DNA of 64,000 bases from G963665215 sp963665215 (GTDB taxonomy: Bacteria; Chloroflexota; Dehalococcoidia; Lucifugimonadales; CAUZJF01). The stretch's first letter is position 1. The number at the start of each line of letters is the position of its first letter. Position numbers and translations under genes: made by a program. Positions 29,464-39,358 of this stretch are shown one piece after another. Under the pieces are notes generated by a model. It searched no databases. It worked only from the letters and a program-made list of their open reading frames with translations, and was not told where the DNA came from. The DNA is taken from assembly GCA_963665215.2 (NCBI GenBank), contig CAXXWW010000011.1, positions 124,001 to 188,000 of the forward strand, given 5' to 3'.

Positions 29464-29841
29464 CCCCTCGGCGGCCAGGCCTACCACGCCAAGTACGCCA
29501 GCAACGAGGTCTACTGCCTGGTGCCGCCCTTCGCCGAGTTGGACCCGGGCCGGGAGAACTCCACCATCGCCCCCGCAGCGGGCGACGTCGTCTATTTCCG
29601 GTTCCCGCCCGGCCACGTGAAACACCCTGAGCTGGCCGAAACGGCCGACCGGGTCGGCATGGTAGACCTGGCGCTCTTCTACGCGCCCAACAACCTGTTA
29701 CTGGACCCGGCGACGGGATTCGTTCCGGGCAACGTCTTCGCGCGGATCACCGAAAACTTTGAGGCGATGGCGGCGGCGTGCGACAGCATCTGGCGCGAGG
29801 GGTTCCTGAACGAACGGCTTGTCTACAGTCGGCTGGAGTAA
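29464..29841 (+). pseudogene. C-terminal part of a DUF3830-like protein
   Basis: About 125 residues beginning at the edge of the rearranged block with GGQAYHAKYASNEVYCLVPP, then ENSTIAPAAGDVVYFRFPPG and a helical end. This resembles the cyclophilin-like DUF3830 family of unknown function. No start codon or ribosome site of its own; the front was lost in the rearrangement. Confidence 0.6.
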
Positions 29842-29997
29842 ACCGGCCTAGACAAACGTCCCTTCCTCTGCGGCAGCGGGGGAAGGCAGTATGGGGTAGA
29901 GCGCCCGCCCAAAATCGAGAGACGGTCTAGGAATACATTCCTCCGAAAGCCGCTGAGCGATGTGGACACAGCACCGTGCCTCTGGGACAGTATAGTC

Positions 29998-30264
29998 CTA
30001 GGGGGAGTACCCGAGGTCCTTGGCTTTCCCAAAGTCCCGCTCTGCTTCTATTGACTTACCGATGACCCCGTAAACCGCACCCCTGAGGTAGTAGGCCTCA
30101 GCGTATTGGGGGTTTAGGCGGATGGCCTCGTCATAGTCCTCAATCGCAAGTTCGTACTGGCCCAGCTTGCGATGCGCAACACCCCTGTTGTAGTAGGCTT
30201 CGGCCTGTGGGTTGAGCCTGATGGCCTCATTTAAGGCCTGAATAGCACGCTCGTACAGGTTAAG
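29998..30264 (-). pseudogene. TPR lipoprotein, 3' piece
   Basis: Two complete TPR units (ALNEAIRLNPQAEAYYNRG, AIEDYDEAIRLNPQYAEAYY) and the end GKAKDLGYSP. It joins in frame to 31989-32240 when the IS1380 copy is removed: 267 + 252 nt = 173 codons. Confidence 0.88.
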
Positions 30265-31983
30265 CCCGAATCCACCGAAGGACACCGATGGACGGCGTGA
30301 GGAAAGCGGAAGGGGGGTGAGGGAGCTACAGGGGAAATAGCCTGGGTTCCATTTGGGGTAGGGAGGTCGGCGGACGGTCTTCATCGCCGCACAGGGGCCC
30401 CTATGGCCGTCTGCGGGAGCTGCGATGCGCGGGATGGCGAGAGAATACGCAGCAGGGAACTCTCTCGGACCGGGCTGGCACGAGTCTGCGGGGATCTTCG
30501 GTTGTCCGGTGGGTGGGTCGGTCGCCGACGGTGCCGTCAGGCCGGGAGTGGAATGGCTCGCAGCCGGGCCAAGGCGCGGCTGAACTTCTCAGCCCAAGGC
30601 CAGCGATCCGGAAGATGCAGGGTCAACCGGCGTGCCGAGCGGGTGAGCCGTCCGGCCAGGGAGAAGAACCGCCGCCGGAGGGTCTTGGTGGTGGCTATCC
30701 GCTCTCCCAGACCGATCCGCGCCGTCCAGCGGGCCAGGTTGTGGGCCATCGTCTGGACGGCCAGCCAGGCGCCGTTGGCGGCGAAGCGGCCCGAGGGGAG
30801 ATGGTTCAGCCCGACGCCGTACTTGAGGTCGCGTATGGCATTCTCGATCTCGGCGTGGCGGCGATGGTCAGCCTCCAGTTCGAGCAACTCCCCGTCCCGG
30901 TCGGTGATGAAGCCATGATAGCTGTATTTGGCGAAGAGGGCCAGTTGGGAACCGGGCGTCGGCTTCACCCGCCGGACGATGAGCCGTACCGGCGCGGCGT
31001 CCGCCTCGGCCTGGAAGGGGGTGCAGGTGGTCTCGGCCACATCGGCGGCGCCGTCCATCCAGTAAGGAATCGGCGTCCAGGCATCTTCGGGTATCGCCTC
31101 GATGAGATTGTGCAGGCTTTTGTGCTGGCGGATGGTGATGGAGAAGCGGACATCCATCTTGCGGCAGACGGATACCACGCCATGAGTGTAGAACCCGCTG
31201 TCGGCCCGTAGCGTGAGTCGTCCGTTGGCCCCGGCGTAGCGCACCCGTCCCACCGTCTCCCGCAGGAAGTGGGCGGCGCCGCGGGCGGTGTTGGCCCGGC
31301 CCTCGCGCAGCCGGGACATCAGCACGTCTCCGGTGCCGGCGGCGATGGCCAGCAGCGGGTGGTAGCCCCGCTTGCCGGTATAGCCGTGGTGGCGGGCGCC
31401 CTCCTTGGCCAGTCCGTAGGTCTCGCAGATGGTGGAGTCCAGGTCAATGGTCAGGGGCCCGTCGCCGGGTCCCGCCCCGGCCTGCCAAGCCCGGGCCAGC
31501 AACTCGCGGCTCACCCGGTCGAGTTGACGGACGTGGCCCCACCGGAAGCTGCGCAGGAAGGTGCCCAGGGTGGATGGCGCCTTGACCGTGCCGCCCAGGG
31601 TGCAGGCCGTCCCCCCGGTGCGCAACACATCGGCGTCGTCAATGCAGTCGCCCCCAGCCAGCGCAGACGCCACCAGCGTCATCATCTTGTCGCTCGTGTT
31701 CGCCCGCCCCGGGGCATCGCCCAGGTCGAGGCGCTGCCGGACGAGTTCGGGCAGGCCGAGGTGCCGCGCCAGGGTGGCCGGAAGGAGCAGCCCGGCATTG
31801 GCCACCAAGCGGCGGTCGTCGAAGGTGATTTGGATCCGGTCGGGGTGGTTGCGTGGCAGCATCTACTGGGTGCTCCTTTTCCGGGGCCGTTTTTTTGCTA
31901 CAAAACCATTATCCCAGAAGCACAGGAGCACCTTCTTGCCGCCTCAGGACGCTAACCCGACGCCCTCCTTCGGTGGATTCGGG
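30265..31983 (-). mobile_element. IS1380-family element, copy 2 (1719 bp)
   Basis: Same 18-bp ends as copy 1. Exact 5-bp duplication TTAAG (30260-30264, 31984-31988), the complement of the CTTAA used by copy 1. It splits a TPR lipoprotein gene. Confidence 0.95.
30537..31862 (-). CDS. IS1380 transposase (copy 2, intact)
   Basis: 441 residues, identical to copy 1 as far as can be compared by eye, with all three acidic motifs present. Confidence 0.95.
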   Translation of the reverse strand: MLPRNHPDRIQITFDDRRLVANAGLLLPATLARHLGLPELVRQRLDLGDAPGRANTSDKMMTLVASALAGGDCIDDADVLRTGGTACTLGGTVKAPSTLGTFLRSFRWGHVRQLDRVSRELLARAWQAGAGPGDGPLTIDLDSTICETYGLAKEGARHHGYTGKRGYHPLLAIAAGTGDVLMSRLREGRANTARGAAHFLRETVGRVRYAGANGRLTLRADSGFYTHGVVSVCRKMDVRFSITIRQHKSLHNLIEAIPEDAWTPIPYWMDGAADVAETTCTPFQAEADAAPVRLIVRRVKPTPGSQLALFAKYSYHGFITDRDGELLELEADHRRHAEIENAIRDLKYGVGLNHLPSGRFAANGAWLAVQTMAHNLARWTARIGLGERIATTKTLRRRFFSLAGRLTRSARRLTLHLPDRWPWAEKFSRALARLRAIPLPA

Positions 31984-31988
31984 TTAAG

Positions 31989-32240
31989 ATTGCTGGACAC
32001 CCGCTGGGACTGGCCAAGAAGGTTGTAAGCAACGCCCCTGTTGTAGTGGGCGATGGCGTCCTGCGGATCTAGCTTAATGGCCTCGTCGAATGCTTCAATG
32101 GCCTTCCTGTAATCACCTTCCTCAAAATAGATCATGCCTCGGTCATTGGGGTTCACGTCTTCAGAGCAAGCTGCCGTGACCGCGATGAGCAGCACGCATC
32201 CCAGTGCCAGTACTGCCTTATGTCTCTTTCCACCCCGCAT
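31989..32240 (-). pseudogene. TPR lipoprotein, 5' piece
   Basis: ATG 32240 (GGAGG upstream) gives a signal peptide ending at a lipobox-like TAAC, then TPR units (GMIYFEEGDYRKAIEAFDEA, IAHYNRGVAYNLLGQ). TPR lipoproteins usually serve as protein-binding scaffolds at the cell surface. The frame now ends in IS sequence at 31944. Confidence 0.88.
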
Positions 32241-32257
32241 GAGCGTGCCTCCGGAAC

Positions 32258-32288
32258 AGTATAGGCTGGCCTACAATGAGCCTGACAA
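32258..32288 (-). promoter_or_regulatory. Promoter of the TPR lipoprotein gene
   Basis: On the minus strand TTGTCA (32283-32288), a 19-bp spacer and TATACT (32258-32263), about 18 nt before the ATG. The spacer is longer than ideal. Confidence 0.5.
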
Positions 32289-32702
32289 TATCCTATTCTG
32301 CTCGCCTAACCCGGAATTCCCCATATCAAACTGGCTCGACCCAAGCAGCGCACCATGCTCGTGGGGGGTGATGGTACTGGCACCTTAGAACGCTGTCAAC
32401 GACCTGCCACCCCTAATATCGCGCGGGGTGTTATGCAAGGAAAAGTGGGGTGGCCCGACTTTAACCAGCTCGCCATGTATGAGGGCGGTTCACCCCCTAA
32501 GCGCGTGGGGACGACAGATATTCAGCCTCTCGCATCGCCTCAAGCCGCACGCTGCGAGGAGGGGTGGGGGCAATGGCAGAATGACATGGGTCTGGGGGAT
32601 ATGCCCCCTGATAGAAAACACTCGAGGGCGGGTGGGCGTTAAGAACCAAGGATCCACTTTGGTGAAATTTACCAAAGACCTCAGTTCACGGTTGACAGAT
32701 CG
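32289..32702. other. Intergenic, no gene seen
   Basis: About 410 bp without a family-like frame. Short open frames exist on both strands but have no ribosome site or recognisable sequence. Confidence 0.5.
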
Positions 32703-33668
32703 CTACCCGCTATCGCCCTCGAGTTGGGCGACCAGCCGCGAGGTGTGAATCACGTCGCGAATGTCGGTGATCGGCGTCTTGCCGGTGCGGATGCACTCGA
32801 CGAAGTGCTGGTGCATCGTCAGGGTCCCGTCGTAGGCCAGCGTATCTGCTATCTCCGCTCCCTCGATCTCGGCGCCTGAGAGCGTCTGCGGACCGTCGCC
32901 GTCCTGGTAGATCTCCAACTCCTCGGGGATGCGCATGAAGCAGCCGATTCCCAGGCCGTGCAACTCCGATCTCAGGGTGCGCCCTCCGGAGGAGCGGTTG
33001 GCAGTGACGATCCCGACGGCGCCGTTGGCGAATCGGATCAAGGAGTTGTAGTCGTTGGGCCGTGTCGACTGCCGCGTGTCCTGGTAGGCGTGCACCTCGA
33101 CGGCCTCGCTGCCCGCCATGTAGCGCACCAGGTCCACCACGTGGCAGATGTCGCCCCACATGATGCTTCGAGGGACGAGGCTCCGAGGGTTCTCGGCGGA
33201 CCCCAGCATGTACTTGTGAAACTCTCCAATCGCCAGCGTCGCGGGGCCTCGCTCTCTCACCAGCCGCATCGCCTCCCGGTTGACCGCGGCATACCTGCGC
33301 TGGAAACCAATCATGCAGAAGACGTCGTTGGCCGTCGCCGCCTCCAGCAACTGTTGACTCTCTTCCGGGCTCGCGCCCGCAGCCTTCTCGATGAACACGT
33401 GCTTGCCCGCATTCATGCACTCCACGGCTATGGAGGTGATGAACGCCTCGCCCATGATTGCGTAGACCATGTCGGGGTCGGCCGATTCCAGCATCTCCCG
33501 GTAGTCGCCGAAGGCTCGGGGGATGTTGTAGGCGTCCACGACGGTCGCCATCCGCTCCTCGTCCAGCTCAGCGACAGCCTCGATGGACGTATCGTCCAGG
33601 CGATTGACGCTCGTGTAGTGGGCGCCCTGGGCCCGTCCGCCCGCGCCTATGAATGCCGCTCTCAGCAT
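32703..33668 (-). CDS. Gfo/Idh/MocA-family oxidoreductase (third in window)
   Basis: 321 residues, ATG 33668 with AAGGAG upstream. Rossmann motif AFIGAGGRAQGAHY, HVFIEKAAGASPEE in place of EKP, GFQRRYAAVNREA in the substrate region and WGDICHVVDLVRYMAG with the usual catalytic His position. Predicted NAD(P)-dependent sugar or polyol dehydrogenase of unknown substrate. It is not in an operon. Confidence 0.9.
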   Translation of the reverse strand: MLRAAFIGAGGRAQGAHYTSVNRLDDTSIEAVAELDEERMATVVDAYNIPRAFGDYREMLESADPDMVYAIMGEAFITSIAVECMNAGKHVFIEKAAGASPEESQQLLEAATANDVFCMIGFQRRYAAVNREAMRLVRERGPATLAIGEFHKYMLGSAENPRSLVPRSIMWGDICHVVDLVRYMAGSEAVEVHAYQDTRQSTRPNDYNSLIRFANGAVGIVTANRSSGGRTLRSELHGLGIGCFMRIPEELEIYQDGDGPQTLSGAEIEGAEIADTLAYDGTLTMHQHFVECIRTGKTPITDIRDVIHTSRLVAQLEGDSG

Positions 33669-33852
33669 GGTTCGTCTCCTTCGCTGTCGAGGGTGGGGGG
33701 GTCTACGTCGGCGGGATTATAGACGACTACTCGATCCGGGTCAACGCCGCTGGCAATTATCCAATGGACACTCCTTACCAGTTACGCTCAATTGGCGCGT
33801 CCGAGAGAGGGAGGCCCTTTTTCACAATCAACAGTCAGGGGAGTGGCCTAAT

Positions 33853-35571
33853 CCCGAATCCACCGAAGGAGGGCGTCGGGTTAGCGTCCTGAGGCGGCAA
33901 GAAGGTGCTCCTGTGCTTCTGGGATAATGGTTTTGTAGCAAAAAAACGGCCCCGGAAAAGGAGCACCCAGTAGATGCTGCCACGCAACCACCCCGACCGG
34001 ATCCAAATCACCTTCGACGACCGCCGCTTGGTGGCCAATGCCGGGCTGCTCCTTCCGGCCACCCTGGCGCGGCACCTCGGCCTGCCCGAACTCGTCCGGC
34101 AGCGCCTCGACCTGGGCGATGCCCCGGGGCGGGCGAACACGAGCGACAAGATGATGACGCTGGTGGCGTCTGCGCTGGCTGGGGGCGACTGCATTGACGA
34201 CGCCGATGTGTTGCGCACCGGGGGGACGGCCTGCACCCTGGGCGGCACGGTCAAGGCGCCATCCACCCTGGGCACCTTCCTGCGCAGCTTCCGGTGGGGC
34301 CACGTCCGTCAACTCGACCGGGTGAGCCGCGAGTTGCTGGCCCGGGCTTGGCAGGCCGGGGCGGGACCCGGCGACGGGCCCCTGACCATTGACCTGGACT
34401 CCACCATCTGCGAGACCTACGGACTGGCCAAGGAGGGCGCCCGCCACCACGGCTATACCGGCAAGCGGGGCTACCACCCGCTGCTGGCCATCGCCGCCGG
34501 CACCGGAGACGTGCTGATGTCCCGGCTGCGCGAGGGCCGGGCCAACACCGCCCGCGGCGCCGCCCACTTCCTGCGGGAGACGGTGGGACGGGTGCGCTAC
34601 GCCGGGGCCAACGGACGACTCACGCTACGGGCCGACAGCGGGTTCTACACTCATGGCGTGGTATCCGTCTGCCGCAAGATGGATGTCCGCTTCTCCATCA
34701 CCATCCGCCAGCACAAAAGCCTGCACAATCTCATCGAGGCGATACCCGAAGATGCCTGGACGCCGATTCCTTACTGGATGGACGGCGCCGCCGATGTGGC
34801 CGAGACCACCTGCACCCCCTTCCAGGCCGAGGCGGACGCCGCGCCGGTACGGCTCATCGTCCGGCGGGTGAAGCCGACGCCCGGTTCCCAACTGGCCCTC
34901 TTCGCCAAATACAGCTATCATGGCTTCATCACCGACCGGGACGGGGAGTTGCTCGAACTGGAGGCTGACCATCGCCGCCACGCCGAGATCGAGAATGCCA
35001 TACGCGACCTCAAGTACGGCGTCGGGCTGAACCATCTCCCCTCGGGCCGCTTCGCCGCCAACGGCGCCTGGCTGGCCGTCCAGACGATGGCCCGCAACCT
35101 GGCCCGCTGGACGGCGCGGATCGGTCTGGGAGAGCGGATAGCCACCACCAAGACCCTCCGGCGGCGGTTCTTCTCCCTGGCCGGACGGCTCACCCGCTCG
35201 GCACGCCGGTTGACCCTGCATCTTCCGGATCGCTGGCCTTGGGCTGAGAAGTTCAGCCGCGCCTTGGCCCGGCTGCGAGCCATTCCACTCCCGGCCTGAC
35301 GGCACCGTCGGCGACCGACCCACCCACCGGACAACCGAAGATCCCCGCAGACTCGTGCCAGCCCGGTCCGAGAGAGTTCCCTGCTGCGTATTCTCTCGCC
35401 ATCCCGCGCATCGCAGCTCCCGCAGACGGCCATAGGGGCCCCTGTGCGGCGATGAAGACCGTCCGCCGACCTCCCTACCCCAAATGGAACCCAGGCTATT
35501 TCCCCTGTAGCTCCCTCACCCCCCTTCCGCTTTCCTCACGCCGTCCATCGGTGTCCTTCGGTGGATTCGGG
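33853..35571 (+). mobile_element. IS1380-family element, copy 3 (1719 bp), mismatched flanks
   Basis: Ends intact, but the flanking pentamers differ: CTAAT on the left and CTTAG on the right. The right flank is the terminal segment of an IS1202-like element. It is most likely a product of recombination or adjacent deletion. Confidence 0.95.
33974..35299 (+). CDS. IS1380 transposase (copy 3, intact)
   Basis: 441 residues. It differs from copy 1 by one residue seen (His to Arg in TMAHNLARW) and a few silent bases. Confidence 0.95.
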   Translation: MLPRNHPDRIQITFDDRRLVANAGLLLPATLARHLGLPELVRQRLDLGDAPGRANTSDKMMTLVASALAGGDCIDDADVLRTGGTACTLGGTVKAPSTLGTFLRSFRWGHVRQLDRVSRELLARAWQAGAGPGDGPLTIDLDSTICETYGLAKEGARHHGYTGKRGYHPLLAIAAGTGDVLMSRLREGRANTARGAAHFLRETVGRVRYAGANGRLTLRADSGFYTHGVVSVCRKMDVRFSITIRQHKSLHNLIEAIPEDAWTPIPYWMDGAADVAETTCTPFQAEADAAPVRLIVRRVKPTPGSQLALFAKYSYHGFITDRDGELLELEADHRRHAEIENAIRDLKYGVGLNHLPSGRFAANGAWLAVQTMARNLARWTARIGLGERIATTKTLRRRFFSLAGRLTRSARRLTLHLPDRWPWAEKFSRALARLRAIPLPA

Positions 35572-35603
35572 CTTAGGCGGACATAATCGCTGGACATCGA
35601 CAC
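35572..35603. repeat. Stranded right end of an IS1202-like element
   Basis: These 32 bp are the same as 49383-49414, which hold the right end of the IS1202-like element (GGCGGACATAATCG) and its flank CTGGACATCGACAC. Here the rest of the element is missing and an IS1380 copy abuts it. Shared sequence beyond the end suggests both insertions hit the same IS3-type target, or that the true end lies further out. Confidence 0.75.
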
Positions 35604-35733
35604 CGGGACAGGGCAGGCTGAAAAGCCGGTAGATATGAAGGTCCTTCACGCTAAGATCGGTGAGCTTGCGTTGGAGAACGATTTTTTAGAGGCCGCGCTC
35701 ACGAAGGCGGGATTGCCGGGCGCAAGGCGATGA
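35587..35733 (+). pseudogene. IS3-family OrfA, C-terminal remnant
   Basis: An open frame without a start reads MKVLHAKIGELALENDFLEA and ends GLPGARR. This is the leucine-zipper-like end of an IS3 OrfA. Its TGA overlaps the OrfB start (ATGA). The front was lost at the 35572-35603 junction. Confidence 0.8.
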
Positions 35734-36557
35734 TCGACCGCGATCACAAGCTGCCTCTCGCCCGCCAGGCAAAGGCAGTGGGCATCAGCCGCGGGAGCAT
35801 CTACTACCGGCCACGGCCGGTGGGCGAAGCCGGTCTCGGACTGATGCGCCGCGTCGATGAGCTGCACCTTGAGTATCCGTTTGCAGGCAGTAGGATGATG
35901 CGAGGCCTGCTCCGCCAGGAGGGACTCTCCTCCGGGCGTAGACACATCGCCACACTGATGCGGCGGATGGGCATCGAGGCGCTGTACCGCAAGCCCAACA
36001 CCAGCCGGCGACGCCCCGGCCATACGGTGTATCCGTACCTGCTGCGCGGGCTTGAGGTGAGCAGGCCCAACCAGGTGTGGGCAATGGATATCACGTACAT
36101 TCCGATGGCCAGGGGGTTCGTGTACCTAGCCGCAGTGATGGACTGGCATAGCCGCAAGGTGCTGGCCTGGCGGGTATCGGTCACAATGGACACAGACTTC
36201 TGCGTGGAGGCGCTCGAAGAATCCCTGGGACGCCACGGCGCGCCGGAGATATTCAACACAGATCAGGGAAGCCAGTTCACAAGTGATGCCTTCACCGGCC
36301 TGCTGAAAGCCAATGGGATCCAGATCAGCATGGACGGGAAGGGAAGCTGGAAGGATAATGTGTTCGTCGAACGACTGTGGAAGAGCGTCAAGTACGAGGA
36401 GGTGTACCTGAGAGCCTACGAATCGGTCCCGGAAGCCAGAACTGGACTCGGGCGGTACTTCGAGTTTTACAATGCCGGACGGCCCCATTCGAGCCTTGGG
36501 GGAATGACGCCGGACCAGTTCTTTGACAGAGCGCCTGCCGAGTCCGCGGCGGCCTAA
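35730..36557 (+). CDS. IS3-family transposase OrfB
   Basis: 275 residues: HTH_21 region (EYPFAGSRMMRGLLRQEGLS), then an rve core with WAMDITYIPM (D), FNTDQGSQFTS (D) and KDNVFVERLWKSVKYEEVYL (E). In IS3 elements OrfB is made as an OrfAB fusion by frameshifting. With OrfA truncated this copy is probably inactive. I could not define its right end with confidence (near 36610). Confidence 0.9.
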   Translation: MIDRDHKLPLARQAKAVGISRGSIYYRPRPVGEAGLGLMRRVDELHLEYPFAGSRMMRGLLRQEGLSSGRRHIATLMRRMGIEALYRKPNTSRRRPGHTVYPYLLRGLEVSRPNQVWAMDITYIPMARGFVYLAAVMDWHSRKVLAWRVSVTMDTDFCVEALEESLGRHGAPEIFNTDQGSQFTSDAFTGLLKANGIQISMDGKGSWKDNVFVERLWKSVKYEEVYLRAYESVPEARTGLGRYFEFYNAGRPHSSLGGMTPDQFFDRAPAESAAA

Positions 36558-36661
36558 CGCACGGCAGCGCGATTCCACTTATCAAACCGGGCAGCGCTGT
36601 TCAGACAAACGAGACCACCTCTCTCTTCTCCTTAACAAGCAGGGAATGGAATACCGGTCTT

Positions 36662-37070
36662 TAGTCACGTTTGGTGGTTTAGAGGAATCATATTACACGA
36701 GATATTGCATAGATGGGCTGTCCACGGTTCGCATCCTTTGGCAGGTGGCGGGCATTTTGCAGCTTTCAGCAATATAATTGGAGCATTCGGTGGTTATTTC
36801 TCCTCTCCGTTCGAAGAGATTGTTGATCTTGGAGAAAATCGGTTCAAAGCCCAAAAACGTGATGGGTCTTACACGTACGGTCCACTTGAACTTTACTTTG
36901 CAGGTTTGATTCCTCCAGAAGATGTGCCTGACTTTTGGGTCGCAGTTGATGGGGAATGCACATCACCTGAGCGACCTTTGACCAATGAGTTGGGCGAGCG
37001 TACCGGAGAGGTTCTTGAGGGCACACCCGATTCTGAGTGGTCAGCCTTGACAGCTGGCCGATTACATAGG
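36662..37070 (+). pseudogene. Fragment of a secreted uncharacterised protein
   Basis: The frame contains GGHFAAFSNIIGAFGGYFSS, VDLGENRFKAQ and YGPLELYFAGLIPPEDVPDF, a pattern seen in secreted bacterial proteins of unknown role. The front lies in another frame (about 36705), and the end merges with the antisense RDD gene. Confidence 0.5.
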
Positions 37071-37074
37071 GCCG

Positions 37075-37485
37075 CTATGGACTGCGAGCGCTTACAACTC
37101 GCGTGCGCACGATCTTGTCCCATCCGCACTGGCGGTCGCTGTCCCATACGCACCACAACGCTGCAACGACGAAGGTAAGCCCGAAAATGGCACCGCCCAC
37201 TTGCTCGCCCAGCACAGCCACCAATACCCCATTGATTGCACCGAAAGCGATGGCACGCACAACCAAGTCCCTGATCAGCATCCAACCCAAGTCGGCCGAT
37301 TGACCATCGTCACGGATAACGCGCGTACGCAGGAGTTGCTTCGCTGGGCTCTGTCCGCCTCGCGCCACGATCAGGTACCAGATGACCCAGCCGATACCGA
37401 GTGTGAGCACGAAGAGGAACCCGTCCAAGACGGCACCGGCAAGTCTGCGACCTTGGCTGGCAAGCTCAGCGTCATTGCTCTTCAC
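37075..37485 (-). CDS. RDD-family membrane protein
   Basis: 136 residues from GTG 37485 (GGAGGAGG 7 nt upstream). RDD features: GRRLAGAVLDGFLFVLTLGI (Arg and Asp at the first helix), GQSPAKQLLRTRVIRDDG and three predicted transmembrane helices. RDD proteins include possible Na+ transporters, but many are uncharacterised. Confidence 0.82.
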   Translation of the reverse strand: MKSNDAELASQGRRLAGAVLDGFLFVLTLGIGWVIWYLIVARGGQSPAKQLLRTRVIRDDGQSADLGWMLIRDLVVRAIAFGAINGVLVAVLGEQVGGAIFGLTFVVAALWCVWDSDRQCGWDKIVRTRVVSARSP

Positions 37486-37652
37486 GTCGCCTCCTCCTAC
37501 AGCTCCAGTTTGAATTTCAAGCTGAAAGTTCTCGATTTTGTCAAGTCTGGTGGGCCTAAGTTGACGGTAGGCAGAACCATCTTCGAGATGCGGATGGGGC
37601 TGTAGTCTATCACGCCACGTCTGGGCGACGCCATGGGGCCATGCTCTCCAGG

Positions 37653-38477
37653 CTAGTTTATTTGGCTGACCGGACCGTTCAACCCTAGCGGCCCGGCGAC
37701 AGCAGCTCGTTGGCGGTACTTCGGAACGAACGTCTGCCTTGTGACCTCAACCTCCGAAATGCCGCCAGTTCGATAGGTAGCACATTCGGAGGAGCCGGCC
37801 TCGCAGGCATATAGCACAACATTGCCGCCGCGAGCCTTGCGCAGTGAGTATGGCTCCACCCTTTGCACGTCCCCCTCGTAACCCACGTTGACACACAGCC
37901 TGTTGGCAGCAGCAAAGCGAATGCGCTCCAGAGTGGAGGCGTTCATGCCCAGGTCATCGACGGAGCCACCGCCCAGGCCGACGTCGCGAGCTGAGCCGCC
38001 CTGGTCCACGGCGCGCCCAGGCCCGATCGACCGCTGCCTTCGCCCAAGGCGCGCCCTGGGCAGGTCCACCGCAGAGTTGAACGCCTGGGGGGGTACCGTG
38101 GCCCGGGCCACCGCTGCCTCCGCCCAGGCGAACGCCGCGAGCTGAGCCGCCCTGGTCCTCGACGGAGCCACCGCCCAGGCCGACGTCGCGAACTGAGCCG
38201 CCCTGGTCCACGGCGCGCCCAGGCCCGATCGACCGCTGCCTTCGCCCAAGGCGCGCCCTGGGCAGCTCCACCGCAGAGTTGAACGCCTGGGGGGTACCGT
38301 GGCCCGGGCCACCGCTGCCTCCGCCCTGGTCCACGACGCGAACTGGCCAGCCCCACCGATGCCGCGGCCAGCCCCACCGATCGCCCTGGGCCAGGCCCAG
38401 GTCCTCGATGGAGCCCCCGCCCAGGTCGTGGTTGTGATCTGCCCTGCCAACACCGACCCGCTGATCTCGTACTGCAT
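37653..38477 (-). pseudogene. Repeat-linker protein with a WYL-like C-terminal segment, frame disturbed
   Basis: The C-terminal part (about 37690-37945) reads LERIRFAAANRLCVNVGY, EPYSLRKARGGNVVLYA and RQTFVPKY, similar to the end domain of WYL-type proteins. Upstream the Gly-rich linker (GLGGGSVEDQGGS) is spread over two frames. The tandem repeats differ by one C in a run (seven against six), which shifts the frame, so the natural protein was probably a long flexible linker plus this domain. No clear function. Confidence 0.5.
37958..38328. repeat. Imperfect tandem repeat, 202-bp period, about two units
   Basis: A block of about 170 bp starting CGACGGAGCCACCGCCCAGG recurs 202 bp later with very few differences (37958 and 38160). 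It codes for Gly/Ser-rich linker and includes the C7/C6 run that alters the frame. Confidence 0.8.
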
Positions 38478-38964
38478 GGTGTAGTAGATATATACTTACC
38501 CCAGAGGCAGAAATCTACCTATTACATGTTGCTTGGACCGTTACACCCTAGTCTAGTACGATGGGATCGCCACAGCCCTCGCCCAGGTCGAGGTTGTGAG
38601 CGCTGCCGAGCTGCAGGGCCTCCAGGACGCCGGTCGAGGGCCTGCCAGGTCCGGATCGCGCCTGGGCCAAAACGAGTACGGACGCGTCATGGAAGTAGGC
38701 GCGAGCAATCGCCAGCCTCTGCGACGGGGTACCCCAGGGGAGGCTGAACCCGTGGCTCCAGATAGCGGTGAGAGCCGTGAGTTGGTTTGCATCTCTGGAG
38801 CTCTTCGACCGCCTATTCGCCTTTCGGCTAACCGCCTATTCCGTTCAACTGAGCTTGTCCAGCGATCTCCCTTCGATCGCCTTGATGCTCGGTATCATTG
38901 TGGTGGGTCTCGTCGTGGCCCGGGCTACGGTGCGCCTACACGATACCCCTACAAGGAGAGCTGC
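38478..38964. other. Mostly non-coding; possible membrane-helix fragment
   Basis: A frame at 38768-38989 (+) contains one good transmembrane helix (LPSIALMLGIIVVGLVVA) but no ribosome site. A stretch near 38571-38610 echoes the Gly-linker repeat. Nothing else supported. Confidence 0.35.
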
Positions 38965-39159
38965 ATGTCCAACCGCGACGGAATCCTAGACTCGCATCCT
39001 TCGGAGCGCGTCAAAATGCCGCCGGAGCTGGCGGCCTTCGACCGATGGGACGCCGATCCGAACGACCTGGCGAAGTGGGAGGCGGCTATGGCGGCCTTTG
39101 CCCCGGCCTTGGCCCCGGCCGCCGGAGCCGACAATTCCAACGCCACCGTCAATCTCTAA
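38965..39159 (+). CDS. Small uncharacterised protein (64 residues)
   Basis: ATG 38965 with AAGGAG 8 nt upstream. Soluble, acidic first half (MPPELAAFDRWDADPNDLAK) and an Ala/Pro-rich end. No family recognised. It ends 1 bp before an IS1380 remnant. Confidence 0.5.
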   Translation: MSNRDGILDSHPSERVKMPPELAAFDRWDADPNDLAKWEAAMAAFAPALAPAAGADNSNATVNL

Positions 39160-39160
39160 G

Positions 39161-39358
39161 CCCGAATCCACCGAAGGACACCGATGGACGGCGTGAGGAA
39201 AGCGGAAGGGGGGTGAGGGAGCTACAGGGGAAATAGCCTGGGTTCCATTTGGGGTAGGGAGGTCGGCGGACGGTCTTCATCGCCGCACAGGGGCCCCTAT
39301 GGCCGTCTGCGGGAGCTGCGATGCGCGGGATGGCGAGAGAATACGCAGCAGGGAACTC
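39161..39358 (-). mobile_element. Solo IS1380 end (198 bp)
   Basis: Identical to the outer end of the IS1380 copies from CCCGAATCC up to GCAGGGAACTC, where it breaks off. The TGA stop of the neighbouring nuclease gene (39357-39359) lies at this junction. Confidence 0.9.

Noticed and set aside
37958..38328. Tandem repeats as a possible CRISPR array
   Set aside because: Unit length is about 200 bp, repeats are imperfect and coding, and no short repeat/spacer pattern or cas gene is present.
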